Source: Pandoraea communis | Lineage (GTDB): Bacteria; Pseudomonadota; Gammaproteobacteria; Burkholderiales; Burkholderiaceae | Direction: 5' to 3' | NCBI RefSeq assembly: GCF_902459745.1 | Contig: NZ_CABPSJ010000006.1 | Location: 1 to 64,000, forward strand | Length of the DNA stretch: 64,000 nucleotides | In this document: positions 37,680 through 48,420 of the stretch, one piece after another | Layout of the letters: every line of letters starts with the position of its first letter | Position numbering within the stretch: the first letter of the stretch is position 1 | The notes under the pieces: model-generated | Told to the model about the DNA's origin: nothing | What the model saw: the letters and a program-made list of their open reading frames with translations, nothing else | Database searches by the model: none | Position numbers and translations under genes: made by a program

Positions 37680-38896
37680 TTCGCGTACCTCATCTGATCG
37701 CGGTGAGCCTGCTGATCTCGGGCGCCACGGGTCGCGGCATCGCGCAAACGCAAGCACCGAGCGTGGCCACGCCCGCGACGTCGCAAGCGTTGCATGAAGC
37801 GGAATCCGTCAACGTCAAGGCGCTGCTGCAAAAGCAGGATCAGGCGTTGAAAAAGGAGCAGGCGGTGCTGCTCAAAGCCTCTCAGACCTCGCTGGTCGCC
37901 GCACGCGTGCAGGACATCGGGCAAGCGCGCGAGAACATCGCTGCCGCCGCACGCATGCTCGACGGCGAGCCGCCGCGATCGCTCAAAGATATGAAAGAGA
38001 AAACGGAGACGATCCGGGTCGTCACGCGCCCGGTCTACGGCCTATGCTCCGGCGCGCCGTGGGCGAATGAACAAATGACGGCATGGAATAGCTGGCGCGA
38101 CTACATCAACGCCGTGTCGACCCCGCTGGCGGCCGTCGCCCGCAGTGTGGGCGTGATCTTCCAGTACTACCAGGCGGATGCCGGCAGCAAGCCGCGGTAT
38201 ATGAGCCTCGGCGCGACGGCGTTCGTCGTGGGCAAATCGCACGTCATCACCAATCGGCACGTGCTGCAGAACTACGCATATCTCGACAACACAGGGGCGT
38301 GGCGACTCTATGACAAGCAGGTGCTCATCGTGTCGTTTCCGTGGGAATACTCGAGTTGCTCCGTACGCACGACGCCGCGAGAGGTTCGCATCGTTGCCAT
38401 CGAAGCCGTGGGGAGCGATGACGAGAACGACGACTACGCCATTCTGCGCACGCAAGACAATGCCCTGCCGCCCGCCGCCCCGATGGCAGCGAGATTCGAT
38501 CTGACGGAGGGATCGCGCGTTGCGGTGATCGGCTATCCGTCGCGTCCGGTCAGTTGCACGGGCGCGGCGGGCGCAAACGACGACTGCACCTACCTGTCAG
38601 AACAGCAGATCGATACGATGTTCAAGCTCCCGGACAGCCAGATTCCCTTCCCGGCCGAGCGTCTCGCACCGGGCATGCTGCTGGTCAACCCCAGCCTCGA
38701 TCCTCAACAGTTCTCGTACGATTCGTCGACATGGGGCGGCAACTCCGGCTCGCCCGTCGTGCGTCTGTCGGACGGCATGATCGTCGGACTGCATTACGGT
38801 GGCTACGGGGGAGACAGCGAAAGAGCGACCTACAACAACGCGATCAAGGTCGACCGCATTCGCAAGGCGCTGACGGACGCGGGCGTCACTCAGTGA
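37676..38896 (+). CDS. Secreted trypsin-like serine protease
   Basis: This 406-residue exported protein has a signal peptide (about 1-23), a helical, Gln/Lys/Ala-rich segment (about 35-100) that may be a coiled coil, and a C-terminal chymotrypsin-fold domain. The triad is visible: His in VITNRHVL (~195), Asp in NDDYAILR (~253) and Ser in WGGNSGSPVV (~356). Extra cysteines in the protease domain may form disulfides. The ATG overlaps the stop of the upstream lipoprotein gene, which suggests that protein is a partner, anchor or substrate. It has no PDZ domain, so it is not a DegP type. Confidence 0.85.
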   Translation: MIRVPHLIAVSLLISGATGRGIAQTQAPSVATPATSQALHEAESVNVKALLQKQDQALKKEQAVLLKASQTSLVAARVQDIGQARENIAAAARMLDGEPPRSLKDMKEKTETIRVVTRPVYGLCSGAPWANEQMTAWNSWRDYINAVSTPLAAVARSVGVIFQYYQADAGSKPRYMSLGATAFVVGKSHVITNRHVLQNYAYLDNTGAWRLYDKQVLIVSFPWEYSSCSVRTTPREVRIVAIEAVGSDDENDDYAILRTQDNALPPAAPMAARFDLTEGSRVAVIGYPSRPVSCTGAAGANDDCTYLSEQQIDTMFKLPDSQIPFPAERLAPGMLLVNPSLDPQQFSYDSSTWGGNSGSPVVRLSDGMIVGLHYGGYGGDSERATYNNAIKVDRIRKALTDAGVTQ

Positions 38897-39785
38897 TGGG
38901 CGCCAGTGTGCCCATCGCGCCCTGCTGATAGCGCCGCGTGAGTGCGACAAGATCGCTCTCGTCGCGCGCCGCGAAGTTGCCGCGATAGACCACGGGCTCC
39001 GCGAGTGGCTCGCCACCGGCAAGCATCAAACGGGCACCGGCGCGTCCGGCCAGTTGCCACGCACCGGGGGGCAGCAAGATCGCTTCCGCCCCGCCACCTT
39101 CCGCACGTAAGGCGTGACCGGCAAGCGCCGCCTCGCCCTGTGCAATCAATGCCATCCAACGACGGCCATCGCACGGAATGGTCAGCGTACACACATCGTC
39201 GTCGCGCCAGTCGAGCTGCAACAACGTAGTGCGCTCACCTTCCGCACGCGCCACCTGATGCTCGTTCCACTGCCCGCAGACCAATGTCAGATCGACTGCC
39301 CCTTCGCACCAGCGTGGCATGGCGTCGGCGCGGACTACCGTTTGCGCGGGCGCCCCATGGGCGTGACGGCCCGCACGGTTGACGATCATCCGCACGCCAC
39401 GCGCTGTGGCACGTGCGTGATCAGGAAGCTCCTCGTGCACCGTGCCGCAGTTCGCCTCCAGCCAGAGCAGATCGCCCGGGCGCAGAACGTCGTCGCCACC
39501 GTGGGCATGACGGCAGCGCAACGAGGTCGTGGATTCGGGAAACAGATAGGTCGCCACGACACATCCCGCATGGGGGTGCGGAGGTATGCACGCGCCGTGA
39601 CGGCGGAAGATATCGACCGACAGAAACGGGTCCGTCTCGTCAACCTGATCGAAAACGCCTGCCCCCACGGCTGCGGCACAACGGCCGAGCCGGGAAACAG
39701 GAAGCACGCGCGGCATGGCGCTCGCGTCGGCATGAGCTGCCGAACGCTTCGTCTGACGCGGATGCAAGGGCGTCGGATTGACCAT
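38886..39785 (-). CDS. Pirin-family cupin protein
   Basis: This 299-residue bicupin protein is a pirin homologue; bacterial pirins include quercetin dioxygenases and regulators of metabolic enzymes. The metal site is in the N-terminal cupin: His residues in HPHAG and RCRHAHGG, with a further His/Glu in TVHEE. The first ~25 residues are not pirin-like, and MPRVLPVSRLG is an alternative start. It converges on the protease gene, overlapping its 3' end by 11 bases. Confidence 0.85.
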   Translation of the reverse strand: MVNPTPLHPRQTKRSAAHADASAMPRVLPVSRLGRCAAAVGAGVFDQVDETDPFLSVDIFRRHGACIPPHPHAGCVVATYLFPESTTSLRCRHAHGGDDVLRPGDLLWLEANCGTVHEELPDHARATARGVRMIVNRAGRHAHGAPAQTVVRADAMPRWCEGAVDLTLVCGQWNEHQVARAEGERTTLLQLDWRDDDVCTLTIPCDGRRWMALIAQGEAALAGHALRAEGGGAEAILLPPGAWQLAGRAGARLMLAGGEPLAEPVVYRGNFAARDESDLVALTRRYQQGAMGTLAPITE

Positions 39786-39826
39786 GGAGAGCCTGCGCGT
39801 GCGGTGAAACAGCGTTACCCGAGCGC

Positions 39827-40426
39827 TTACAGCGCAGCGATGGCTTCGCGAGCGTTCGCGAAACCAGCCGCTGCCGATTCCGGACCCCGTGCCAGACCTT
39901 CGGCATAGATGAACGTCACATCCGTCATGCCGAGGAAGCCGAGAATCGTCTTGACGTACGGGGTCTGGCTGTCAGCCGGGGTGTCCTTGTAGTTGCCGCC
40001 GCGTGCAAACGCCACGATCACCTTCTTGCCTTGAATCAGGCCTTCCACGCTGCCGTCTTCGCGGTAACGGAAGGTCACACGGGCACGGGTGATCCAGTCG
40101 AAGTACGCCTTGAGTTGCGTCGGCACCTGGAAGTTGTACAGCGGCACACCGAACACGACATAGTCGGCGGCCTGAATTTCGGCGATCAGTTCGTCGCTGC
40201 GCGCGATGATGGCCTTTTGCTCGGCCGAGCGCTGGTCTTCCGGCGTGAAGAACGCACCGATCACGGCTTCGTCGAGATGCGGCACGCCATCGGCCAGCAG
40301 ATCACGCAGGACAACCTTGGCACCGGGGTTCTTCGAGACCAGTTGCGCCACCGTTTCGTTGGCGAGCGTGGTCGAGTTGGCGCCTTGCGAGCGGGCGGCG
40401 GAATTGATTTGCAGAATCGTGGTCAT
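39827..40426 (-). CDS. azoR: FMN-dependent NADH:quinone reductase/azoreductase
   Basis: This 199-residue flavodoxin-fold enzyme reduces quinones and azo bonds with NADH. FMN-binding segments are seen at [12 protein letters not shown] (phosphate loop), [23 protein letters not shown] and [16 protein letters not shown] lies 7 bases before the ATG. It is divergent from a LysR-type regulator that probably controls it. Confidence 0.94.
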   Translation of the reverse strand: MTTILQINSAARSQGANSTTLANETVAQLVSKNPGAKVVLRDLLADGVPHLDEAVIGAFFTPEDQRSAEQKAIIARSDELIAEIQAADYVVFGVPLYNFQVPTQLKAYFDWITRARVTFRYREDGSVEGLIQGKKVIVAFARGGNYKDTPADSQTPYVKTILGFLGMTDVTFIYAEGLARGPESAAAGFANAREAIAAL

Positions 40427-40564
40427 TTCAGTGGCTCCTGAGCCTGGGGGTTCGATATTCCGTGCGCACCGGCCCCCATCTCAGGAGTGCCGTGAATTGT
40501 GCGTTGGCTTGAGATGCATTCTAGTTACCCCCAAAAATGAAACAAGCCGGTAAAATCGAATTGT

Positions 40565-40584
40565 TTGTTCCCATTTTGGAACAA
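40565..40584. promoter_or_regulatory. Inverted repeat in the azoR-lysR intergenic region
   Basis: TTGTTCC and GGAACAA are separated by 6 bases, 57 bases before the LysR start. A site of this kind between a LysR gene and its divergent target may bind the regulator, though it is not a classic T-N11-A site. A TAAAAT hexamer lies just upstream at 40551. Confidence 0.45.
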
Positions 40585-40641
40585 TGCCTGACCGGCCCGC
40601 TGTTCTTGCCGGACGACCCGCGTCACCGAGGAGCGCACGCG

Positions 40642-41580
40642 ATGATTGACGATCTGAATGACATGCTGATCTTCGCGGAGGTTGTGCGCACGGGCAGTAT
40701 CACGCGTGCCGGCGAGCGGCTCGATCTGCCCAAGGCAACGGTGAGCCGGCGACTGTCGCGACTGGAGATGCGTCTCGGCACGAAGCTGCTGCACAAGACA
40801 ACGCGCCGCCTAGAGCTGACCGAAGTGGGCGAGGCGTACTACGAGCGTTGCCTGCCGATTCTCGAAGAAGTGGAAGAGACGCGGGACTTCGCCTCGCAAT
40901 TGTCGAGCAAGCCGCGCGGACGTCTGCGGATCACCGCGCCCGGCGACTTCGCGGCACAGTGGCTGGCAGTCCCCCTCGCCACCTTCTGCGCCGCCTATCC
41001 CGAGATCACGGTGGACGTCGATCTGAGCTCACGGCATGTCGATTTGATTGCCGAGCGCGTCGATGTCGCCATCCGTGCCGGGCAACTCTCCGACTCCACG
41101 CTCGTCGCGCGGCCGCTGCTCAAGCTCACACGCAGCCTGTACGCGAGCCCGCTGTACCTGAGCGCGACGGGCTTGCCTGCCTCGCCCGACGAACTGGCGG
41201 GACATCGTTTCGTGATCCTCCAGGGCGCGCGGCGACTGTTCAACTCGGACACCCTGCACAAGGGCCGCCAGCGCATGGACATCACCATGCACGGGGCAAT
41301 TCAGGTCAACAGCATGGGAATGGTCAAGGAGATGGCGCTGGCGGGCAGCGGCATCGCCGCGCTCACGGACATTCTGGCCGAAGACGCCCTGCGAACGGGC
41401 CGTCTCGTGAAGGTGCTGCCGGAGTGGTCGTTGCCGGAAAGCCCGGTGCATCTGGTTACGCCGTCGCGACGCTTCCTCCCTCGCAAAACGCAGGCCTTCA
41501 TCGAGCATATGCTCGCGGTCGCGAGGTCGTGTCCTGACGAGAACCGGGACCCGACGGTGCCGGGTCCGGCAGCAGCCTAA
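40642..41580 (+). CDS. LysR-family transcriptional regulator
   Basis: This 312-residue regulator has an N-terminal winged HTH (MLIFAEVVRTGSITRAGERLDLPKATVSRRLSRLE) and a C-terminal periplasmic-binding-like effector domain beginning near residue 90. GAGGAG lies 8 bases before the chosen ATG; the longer frame has no homology. It belongs to the CrgA/DsdC-like subgroup often found beside a quinone reductase, and is divergent from azoR. A quinone or electrophile is the likely effector. Confidence 0.93.
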   Translation: MIDDLNDMLIFAEVVRTGSITRAGERLDLPKATVSRRLSRLEMRLGTKLLHKTTRRLELTEVGEAYYERCLPILEEVEETRDFASQLSSKPRGRLRITAPGDFAAQWLAVPLATFCAAYPEITVDVDLSSRHVDLIAERVDVAIRAGQLSDSTLVARPLLKLTRSLYASPLYLSATGLPASPDELAGHRFVILQGARRLFNSDTLHKGRQRMDITMHGAIQVNSMGMVKEMALAGSGIAALTDILAEDALRTGRLVKVLPEWSLPESPVHLVTPSRRFLPRKTQAFIEHMLAVARSCPDENRDPTVPGPAAA

Positions 41581-41620
41581 ACCTCGCGCACGCAGCCCGC
41601 ACGCGAGGCAATATGACGCG

Positions 41621-43435
41621 TCAGGCCGACAGCCACTTCTCGCGGCGCTGTGCGGCGGCGCGATCGCGCGTCTCGGCGATGCGGTACTGCGATATCTCCG
41701 GCGTGTCGAGCGTGAGGGTGGCCTCGCGCAGTTCGTCACGGCGAAACGCGTGAACCGTCACCCGGTCGCCCGGACGATAACGGTCGAGCAGCTTGTCGAT
41801 GTTGGCCGACGTCACGCGCAGACCGTCGATGGCGACGAGTGCATCGCCCGCCGACAGGCCTGCGGCTTGTGCCGCGCCACCGTCGAGCACCTGGGCAAGC
41901 GTGAGATCGTCACCGCGCTTGGCCGTCTTCGCGCCAAGCGCCGGACGGCCATTCTCCGGCGTCACCGGTGCCAGCGTGAGGCCAACACGTTCGAGCAGCG
42001 CCGCGAGCGGCAGATCGCGCGTGCCGTTGATCGCCGTGGCGAAAAATTCCGACAGATCGAGCCCCGAAACCTCCTCGAAGAGCGGCTGCACGGCGTCTTC
42101 GTCGATGCCCACGGGCGAGCCGCGATAGAAGTCGCGGCCATAGCGTTGCCACAGTGCACGCATGATGTCGTCGAGCGACTTCTGGCCGCGTGTGCGTGAC
42201 CGGATGGTCAGATCGAGCGCGAGCGCGACCAGCGAGCCCTTCGTGTAGTAGCTGACGAGCGCGTTCGGCGCATTTTCATCCTGACGGTAGTACTTCGTCC
42301 ACGCATCGAACGAACTCTCGGCCACGGTTTGCTTGAGACGGCCGCTGCCGCGCAGCACGCTTGCCACCGTCTTCGCAACGAGGTCGTAATACGCCGCCGG
42401 ATCGATCACGCCACTGCGCACGAGCATCAAATCGTCGTAATACGACGTGAAGCCTTCGAACAACCACAACAGCCGCGTGTAACTCTCCCGATCGAGCGTG
42501 TACGGCGCGAACACCGCCGGCTTGATACGCTTGACGTTCCACGTATGGAAGTATTCGTGGCTCACCAGGCCGAGAAAGCCGCGATAGGTGTCGCTCATGC
42601 TTGCCTGCCCCTGCACCGGCAGATCGTTGCGGCTGGCGAGCAAAGCCGTGGAAGCCCGGTGCTCCAGACCACCGTAGCCGTCGCCCACCGTCATCAGCAG
42701 GAAGACGTAGCGCGACATCGGCACGCGCGAACGCGAACTGGCGCCGGGTTCGAACAACCGGATCTGCGACTCGCAGATCTTCTTCATGTCGCGCAGCAGA
42801 CGGTCCAGATCGAGATTCGGCACCGGGCCGGTGATCGCGACTTCGTGCGTCACGCCGCAGGCCTTGAATGTGCCGTGCACAAATGTGCCCATCTCGACCG
42901 GCGAGTCGATCAGTTCATCGTAATCGACCGCCAGATAGCGGCCGAAGTCGAGCGCTGCCGTTCCCTGCGCCGGTTCGAGCGCGGTGGCAACACGCCACGC
43001 CTTGTACGCGGCGCCGCGCGGACGCAGCACGTCGACCTCGCACGGCGCCTGTGCCTGACCTTCCACGCGCAGGAACACACTCGTGCCGTTGAAGAAGCCG
43101 TGCGTGTCGTCGAGATGCGCGGCACGCACCGATAGATCCCATGCGTACACCTCATAGGTCACGATCAGGGTGCCCTTGCAGGGTGCAGCCTGCCAGGTGT
43201 GTTTGTCGAGCTTGTCGAGCGCGACCTTTCGGCCACGGCACGTCGCGCCGATCGTCACGATATTGCGGGCGAACTCACGCACCATGTAGCTGCCCGGAAT
43301 CCACGCAGGCAAGGTGAGGCGCTGCCCTTCTGGCGCAGGACTCGAGACCGTGACCGTGACTTCGAACAGGTGGGCGGCGGGCGACTTCGGAACGATCGCG
43401 TACCGAATGGCGGGCAAGACAGACGTGGCTTTCAT
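41621..43435 (-). CDS. M61-family metallopeptidase with C-terminal PDZ domain
   Basis: This 604-residue protein is an M61 (glycyl aminopeptidase-like) enzyme. The N-terminal beta domain opens with IRYAIVPKSPAAHLFEVTV and LPAWIPGSYMVREFARN. The gluzincin zinc site is SHEYFHTWNVKRIKP near residue 292, with the third ligand Glu in WLFEGFTSYYDDL. A PDZ domain lies near the C-terminus (GGAAQAAGLSAGDALVAIDGLRV). No signal peptide is evident. The ATG at 43435 was chosen; 43465 is an alternative. It follows dsbC on the same strand by 48 bases. Confidence 0.92.
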   Translation of the reverse strand: MKATSVLPAIRYAIVPKSPAAHLFEVTVTVSSPAPEGQRLTLPAWIPGSYMVREFARNIVTIGATCRGRKVALDKLDKHTWQAAPCKGTLIVTYEVYAWDLSVRAAHLDDTHGFFNGTSVFLRVEGQAQAPCEVDVLRPRGAAYKAWRVATALEPAQGTAALDFGRYLAVDYDELIDSPVEMGTFVHGTFKACGVTHEVAITGPVPNLDLDRLLRDMKKICESQIRLFEPGASSRSRVPMSRYVFLLMTVGDGYGGLEHRASTALLASRNDLPVQGQASMSDTYRGFLGLVSHEYFHTWNVKRIKPAVFAPYTLDRESYTRLLWLFEGFTSYYDDLMLVRSGVIDPAAYYDLVAKTVASVLRGSGRLKQTVAESSFDAWTKYYRQDENAPNALVSYYTKGSLVALALDLTIRSRTRGQKSLDDIMRALWQRYGRDFYRGSPVGIDEDAVQPLFEEVSGLDLSEFFATAINGTRDLPLAALLERVGLTLAPVTPENGRPALGAKTAKRGDDLTLAQVLDGGAAQAAGLSAGDALVAIDGLRVTSANIDKLLDRYRPGDRVTVHAFRRDELREATLTLDTPEISQYRIAETRDRAAAQRREKWLSA

Positions 43436-43483
43436 GACGTGGCGACTTCTTGTTATCGGAAACATCCGGCGTTGACCGGACGG

Positions 43484-44248
43484 TTACTTGATCGTGCTGA
43501 GTTCCTTCTCCAGTTGCTCGGCGGGAACGGCACCCGGCAAGCGGCGGCCGTCCGACAGGATGATGGTCGGCGTGCCCGTCACGTTGTATTCATGACCGAG
43601 CGCCACGTTCTGCTTGACCGCGTTGTCGTCGCACTTGGCCGAAGAAGTCGGCGGCGCCTTCTTGTCGAGCATCCAGTCATGCCACGCCTTGAGCGGGTCG
43701 GAGGCACACCAGATCGCCTTCGACTTGGCGTCCGAGTCCGGGCCGAGTACCGGGTACAGGAAGGTGTAGACGGTGATGTTGTCGAGCTTCGAGTTCTTGA
43801 GCGAGTCTTCGAAGCGTTTGCAGTACGGGCAGTTCGGGTCGGAGAAGACAGCGATCTTGCGGCTGCCGTTGCCCTTCACGTACTTGATGGCGCGATCCAA
43901 CGGCAACTTGGCGAAGTCGACCTTGTTCAGCACCGATTGGCGCGCTTCGGTCAGATTCTGACGCGTCTTCGTATCGATGATGTTGCCGCCGAGAATCACG
44001 TATTGCCCCTTCTCGTCGGTATACATGATCTCGCCCCCGATAGACACTTCGTAGAGCCCCGGAATCGGCGTGCGCGCCACCGACTTGATCGGGGCATCTG
44101 CGCCGAGCGTTTTCTGCACGGCAGCCTTCACGCGGTCGAGCAACGCATCGGGCTTGTTTTGCGCGACAGCGGATGTCGTGAAAATGGCGGCGCAGACGGC
44201 CGCCGAACCTAGCGTTGCGAGCGCCGTAGCGCGATAACGTTGCAACAT
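43484..44248 (-). CDS. dsbC: Periplasmic protein disulfide isomerase DsbC
   Basis: This 254-residue exported protein has a signal peptide ending SAVA, an N-terminal dimerisation domain (PGLYEVSIGGEIMYTDEKGQ) and a thioredoxin domain with VFSDPNCPYCKRFE near residue 139. A second cysteine pair (WCASDP and AKCDD) and the cis-Pro segment GTPTIILSDGR are as in DsbC. GGAGAAA precedes the ATG. It depends on DsbD for reduction; dsbD is 16 kb away in this window. It sits between ubiH-like and M61 genes, probably in one transcript. Confidence 0.94.
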   Translation of the reverse strand: MLQRYRATALATLGSAAVCAAIFTTSAVAQNKPDALLDRVKAAVQKTLGADAPIKSVARTPIPGLYEVSIGGEIMYTDEKGQYVILGGNIIDTKTRQNLTEARQSVLNKVDFAKLPLDRAIKYVKGNGSRKIAVFSDPNCPYCKRFEDSLKNSKLDNITVYTFLYPVLGPDSDAKSKAIWCASDPLKAWHDWMLDKKAPPTSSAKCDDNAVKQNVALGHEYNVTGTPTIILSDGRRLPGAVPAEQLEKELSTIK

Positions 44249-44335
44249 CGAATTTCTCCAGAAGTGTGTCGAGCGAGAGGCCCGGCCGGCAGGTCCGATG
44301 TCGGACAGCATGGCCGGCGCATACGTCCAATGGGG

Positions 44336-45535
44336 TCAGCCCAGGGCGCGGCCAATCAGGAATTTCTTCACGAGGGGCAGCATGTTCACGCTGTCGAGCC
44401 CCGCGTTGCGAACGAACTTCGCGAGCGGGCTGCTCGTCGAAAACAGCTTGTGCAGGCCGTCCGTCGTCAGCGCCATGCTGCCGATATCCTCCTTGCGGGC
44501 TCGCTCGTAGCGACGCAATACCGCCGCATCGCCACAGTCGCGGAACGATTCGCGTGCGGCGAGCGCATCGCCGAGCGCTGCCACGTCGCGCAGACCGAGG
44601 TTCATGCCTTGCCCCGCGAGCGGATGCACCACGTGCGCCGCGTCGCCGACCAGCGCCACGCGCGGTGCGATCAGGCGCTTGGCCTGTGCCAGCACCAGCG
44701 GGAAACCCTGAGCCCGCGCTGAGACCGGTGTGAGACGGCCAAGTTCACCGCTTGAGAACGTGCCGATGCGATCGGCCAGCGCTTGAGGGTCGAGCGCGAG
44801 CAGATGTCTGGCGTGATCCTCTGCGGCCGACCAGACCAGCGACACATGCTGATCGGGCAGCGGCAGCAGCGCGATGATCTCGCCATCGTGGAACCACTGG
44901 AAGGCGGTATCGCGGTGCGCACGCTCTGCCCGGAAGTTGCACACCACGCCGAGTTGTTTGTACGGACGTACGGTGCCGTCGAGGCCCGCGGTACTGCGCA
45001 CCCACGAGTGCGCACCGTCGGCACCGACCACGAGCGAGGCGCGCAGGGTCTTGCCGTCAGACAGACGCACCGAAGCGGCGGCGGCGTCGACTTCGAGCGC
45101 ATCGGCGCGGGCGTCGAGCCATTGCACTTGCGGAGAGAACCGAAGCGCCGCATCGAGCGCACGTTCGAGATTCGACGATTCGGCGATCCAGGCGAGTTGC
45201 GGTACGGCGGCCTGATACGCGGAGAAGTGGAGACTGCCTCGGTCGTCGCCGAAAACTTCCATGTCGTAGACAGGATTCAGGCGCGCGGGGTCGACTGCCT
45301 GCCATACGCGCATGCGCTCGAAGAGCGCCTGCGAGCTGGCGCAGAGCGAGTAGATGCGGGCGTCCCATCGATCGCTGTCCGTGCCGCCCGTGCCGGATGC
45401 AGCAGCGGCCGGCTGGGCGAGCAGTGCGACGGACAGGCGAGCCTGCGAGAGCAGCAGGGCGGCAGCCTTGCCGACGAGACCGCCACCGACGACTACAACG
45501 TCGTGCGTTTGGCTGGAGGTTTGCGTTTGAGACAT
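44336..45535 (-). CDS. UbiH/UbiF-family FAD-dependent monooxygenase
   Basis: This 399-residue flavoprotein is predicted to hydroxylate a ring carbon of the ubiquinone precursor. FAD-binding motifs are VVVVGGGLVGKAAALLLSQ at the N-terminus, DGAHSWVRSTAG and ALVGDAAHVVHPLAGQGMNLGLRD near residue 290. Sequence alone does not settle whether it performs the UbiH, UbiF or UbiI reaction. It lacks a clear ribosome site, and is divergent from the metalloprotease gene. Confidence 0.88.
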   Translation of the reverse strand: MSQTQTSSQTHDVVVVGGGLVGKAAALLLSQARLSVALLAQPAAAASGTGGTDSDRWDARIYSLCASSQALFERMRVWQAVDPARLNPVYDMEVFGDDRGSLHFSAYQAAVPQLAWIAESSNLERALDAALRFSPQVQWLDARADALEVDAAAASVRLSDGKTLRASLVVGADGAHSWVRSTAGLDGTVRPYKQLGVVCNFRAERAHRDTAFQWFHDGEIIALLPLPDQHVSLVWSAAEDHARHLLALDPQALADRIGTFSSGELGRLTPVSARAQGFPLVLAQAKRLIAPRVALVGDAAHVVHPLAGQGMNLGLRDVAALGDALAARESFRDCGDAAVLRRYERARKEDIGSMALTTDGLHKLFSTSSPLAKFVRNAGLDSVNMLPLVKKFLIGRALG

Positions 45536-45722
45536 GCGGCGAATGCAGCGCCAGCGCCTGAATCGCGCGAGCCGGCTGGTTCAGAAAACGAGATGACGTA
45601 TTGTCGCACGCCTGCCGCGCCTGCGACGTCCGGCCACCGGTGCGCTGCTGCGACGCAGCGTCGCGTGTCATGGCCCGGCGCTATACTTTCGCGAATATCG
45701 ATTACCCACACGGAGCCCCCCT

Positions 45723-46592
45723 ATGCGCCTCGACAATGAATCCGAAAGCCAGAACGTCGAAGATCGGCGGGGCGGCGGTTTCGGTGGGCGCACCACGATC
45801 GGTATCGGCACGATTGTGGTCGCACTGGCCGCTTCGTACTTCTTCGGGATCGACCCGCGCGTCATCATTCAGGGTTCGCAGATGATTCAGGGGCAAACGC
45901 AGTCGCAGCCCCAGTCCGCCCCGAACGCCACACCGGCCAACGATCCGAAGACGGTTTTCACCCGCAAGGTGCTGGGCAATATCGAGCGCACCTGGGAAAC
46001 CGTGTTCCCGCAGCAACTGAATCGTCAGTACGTGCCGCCGAAACTGGTGCTGTTCTCGGGCGAAACGCCCACGGCCTGCGGTACAGGACAAACCGCGATG
46101 GGGCCGTTCTACTGCCCCGGCGATAGCAAGGTCTACATCGATCTCGCGTTCTACGACGAGTTACGGCAGCGCTTCGGTGCGGGCGGCGACTTCGCACAGG
46201 CGTATGTGATTGCACACGAAGTGGGTCATCACATCCAGAATCTGCTGGGCATTTCAGAGAAGTTCGACGAAATTCGCCGCCGCACCAGTGAGGCGCAGGC
46301 CAACGCGCTGTCGGTGCGTCTGGAGTTGCAGGCCGATTGCTTCGCCGGGGTCTGGGCGAACAATGCGGCCAAGGCGAATCAGCAGTTGTTGGAGCCGGGC
46401 GACATCGAACAGGGCCTGAAGACAGCGGCGGCCATTGGCGACGACCGCTTGCAGCAGCAGTCGCAGGGCCGCGTGGTGCCCGAGTCGTTCACGCACGGCA
46501 CGAGTGCCCAGCGGGTGTACTGGCTGCGTCAGGGGCTGCAAAACGGCGACGTGCGCAAGTGCGACACGTTCTCGGCGAAGCAACTGAGTTGA
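45723..46592 (+). CDS. ypfJ: YpfJ-family neutral zinc metallopeptidase
   Basis: This 289-residue protein has a short cytoplasmic head (RLDNESESQNVEDRRG), a single membrane helix (about 23-42) and an extracytoplasmic zinc-protease domain with AHEVGHHIQNLLG near residue 165. The downstream SVRLELQADCFAGVWANNA carries the probable third ligand. The family (DUF344/zinc_peptidase, YpfJ) is widely conserved but poorly characterised. GGAG lies 6-8 bases before the ATG, and TATACT at 45682-45687 may be the -10 box. Confidence 0.9.
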   Translation: MRLDNESESQNVEDRRGGGFGGRTTIGIGTIVVALAASYFFGIDPRVIIQGSQMIQGQTQSQPQSAPNATPANDPKTVFTRKVLGNIERTWETVFPQQLNRQYVPPKLVLFSGETPTACGTGQTAMGPFYCPGDSKVYIDLAFYDELRQRFGAGGDFAQAYVIAHEVGHHIQNLLGISEKFDEIRRRTSEAQANALSVRLELQADCFAGVWANNAAKANQQLLEPGDIEQGLKTAAAIGDDRLQQQSQGRVVPESFTHGTSAQRVYWLRQGLQNGDVRKCDTFSAKQLS

Positions 46593-46753
46593 GTGCGGCG
46601 CCGGGGCCGGGGCCGCGCCCAAGGTGGATGGGGTGGGGCCAAGGGCGTTGTTGGAAGCAGAACGAGTACAATAGCGGACTTTCCGCGACGCAATCACCGA
46701 CGCAACGACCGGCGAATGCAACGGCGCATATATCGGATTAGACAGGATTTAGC

Positions 46754-47851
<1,098 letters not shown>

Positions 47852-47854
47852 AGC

Positions 47855-47897
47855 GGTATAGACATCCCCCCCAGAATATCGGGAGGTATGGACATCC
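47855..47897 (+). repeat. 13-bp direct repeat at the core/island junction
   Basis: GGTATAGACATCC (47855-47867) and GGTATGGACATCC (47885-47897) differ at one base and are 30 bases apart, just after the ychF stop. They could be remnants of an integration or IS end, or regulator sites; no inverted partner was found. Confidence 0.45.
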
Positions 47898-48300
47898 GAC
47901 ACGGATAATGAAGCCTCCCCTGTCCTGTCATGCCGCGCTGCGCTTTGATAGGCCCTCGTGTTGGTTGGGTTTATCCAAATTGCATACCTTCCGCGACCAG
48001 ATTCAACGCCACATTGCCCGGCACGAGGCTCTACCGCGTAAAACTAAAAAACGAATAACGCGGCAACACTGACGCATCCAACCCGAGTGCGCGCAAATTC
48101 GGAACCGCAGACGGACGAAGGCCGATTTCCTGACACTAAGGGCACTGAAATCGGTCGCATAACCAAGGGCAACGCAGGTCAACGGGGTTAGCCCTCTAGC
48201 ATAACGGGCAAGAAAATGCCTATGACCGGACTAAGAGCCTTTTATGCAGCAGATTTCTGCCTGTAGTTGCTGCTGGATTTTTGAGCGTCACAGGTCACTA
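47898..48300. other. Gene-free junction between core and island
   Basis: This stretch has no supported gene on either strand and is less GC-rich than the preceding core. It links ychF to the recombinase fragment and is read as degraded mobile DNA. No tRNA or clear attachment site was found. Confidence 0.5.
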
Positions 48301-48420
48301 TTGCGTCGATTAGGGCACCAGTCGATTGCAATGACTGAGCGATGTTTGAATTATCGCTCCCGGATGACAATGGTCCGCGCTGCCCAAGACGGCTTGGAGT
48401 CAGCGCTTCGAGATGTCGCG
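48301..48420 (+). pseudogene. Fragment resembling the C-terminus of a tyrosine recombinase
   Basis: The plus-strand frame starting at 48244 contains RRLGHQSIAMTERCLNYRS. This matches the LGH-xS-I-xxTexY pattern that carries the last catalytic His and the Tyr of phage/plasmid integrases. The catalytic Tyr would be the Tyr of LNY, or is replaced by Cys in ERC. The rest of the gene is missing and the upstream residues are not recombinase-like, so this is a relic. Its position next to ychF marks the probable left edge of a genomic island. Confidence 0.5.
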
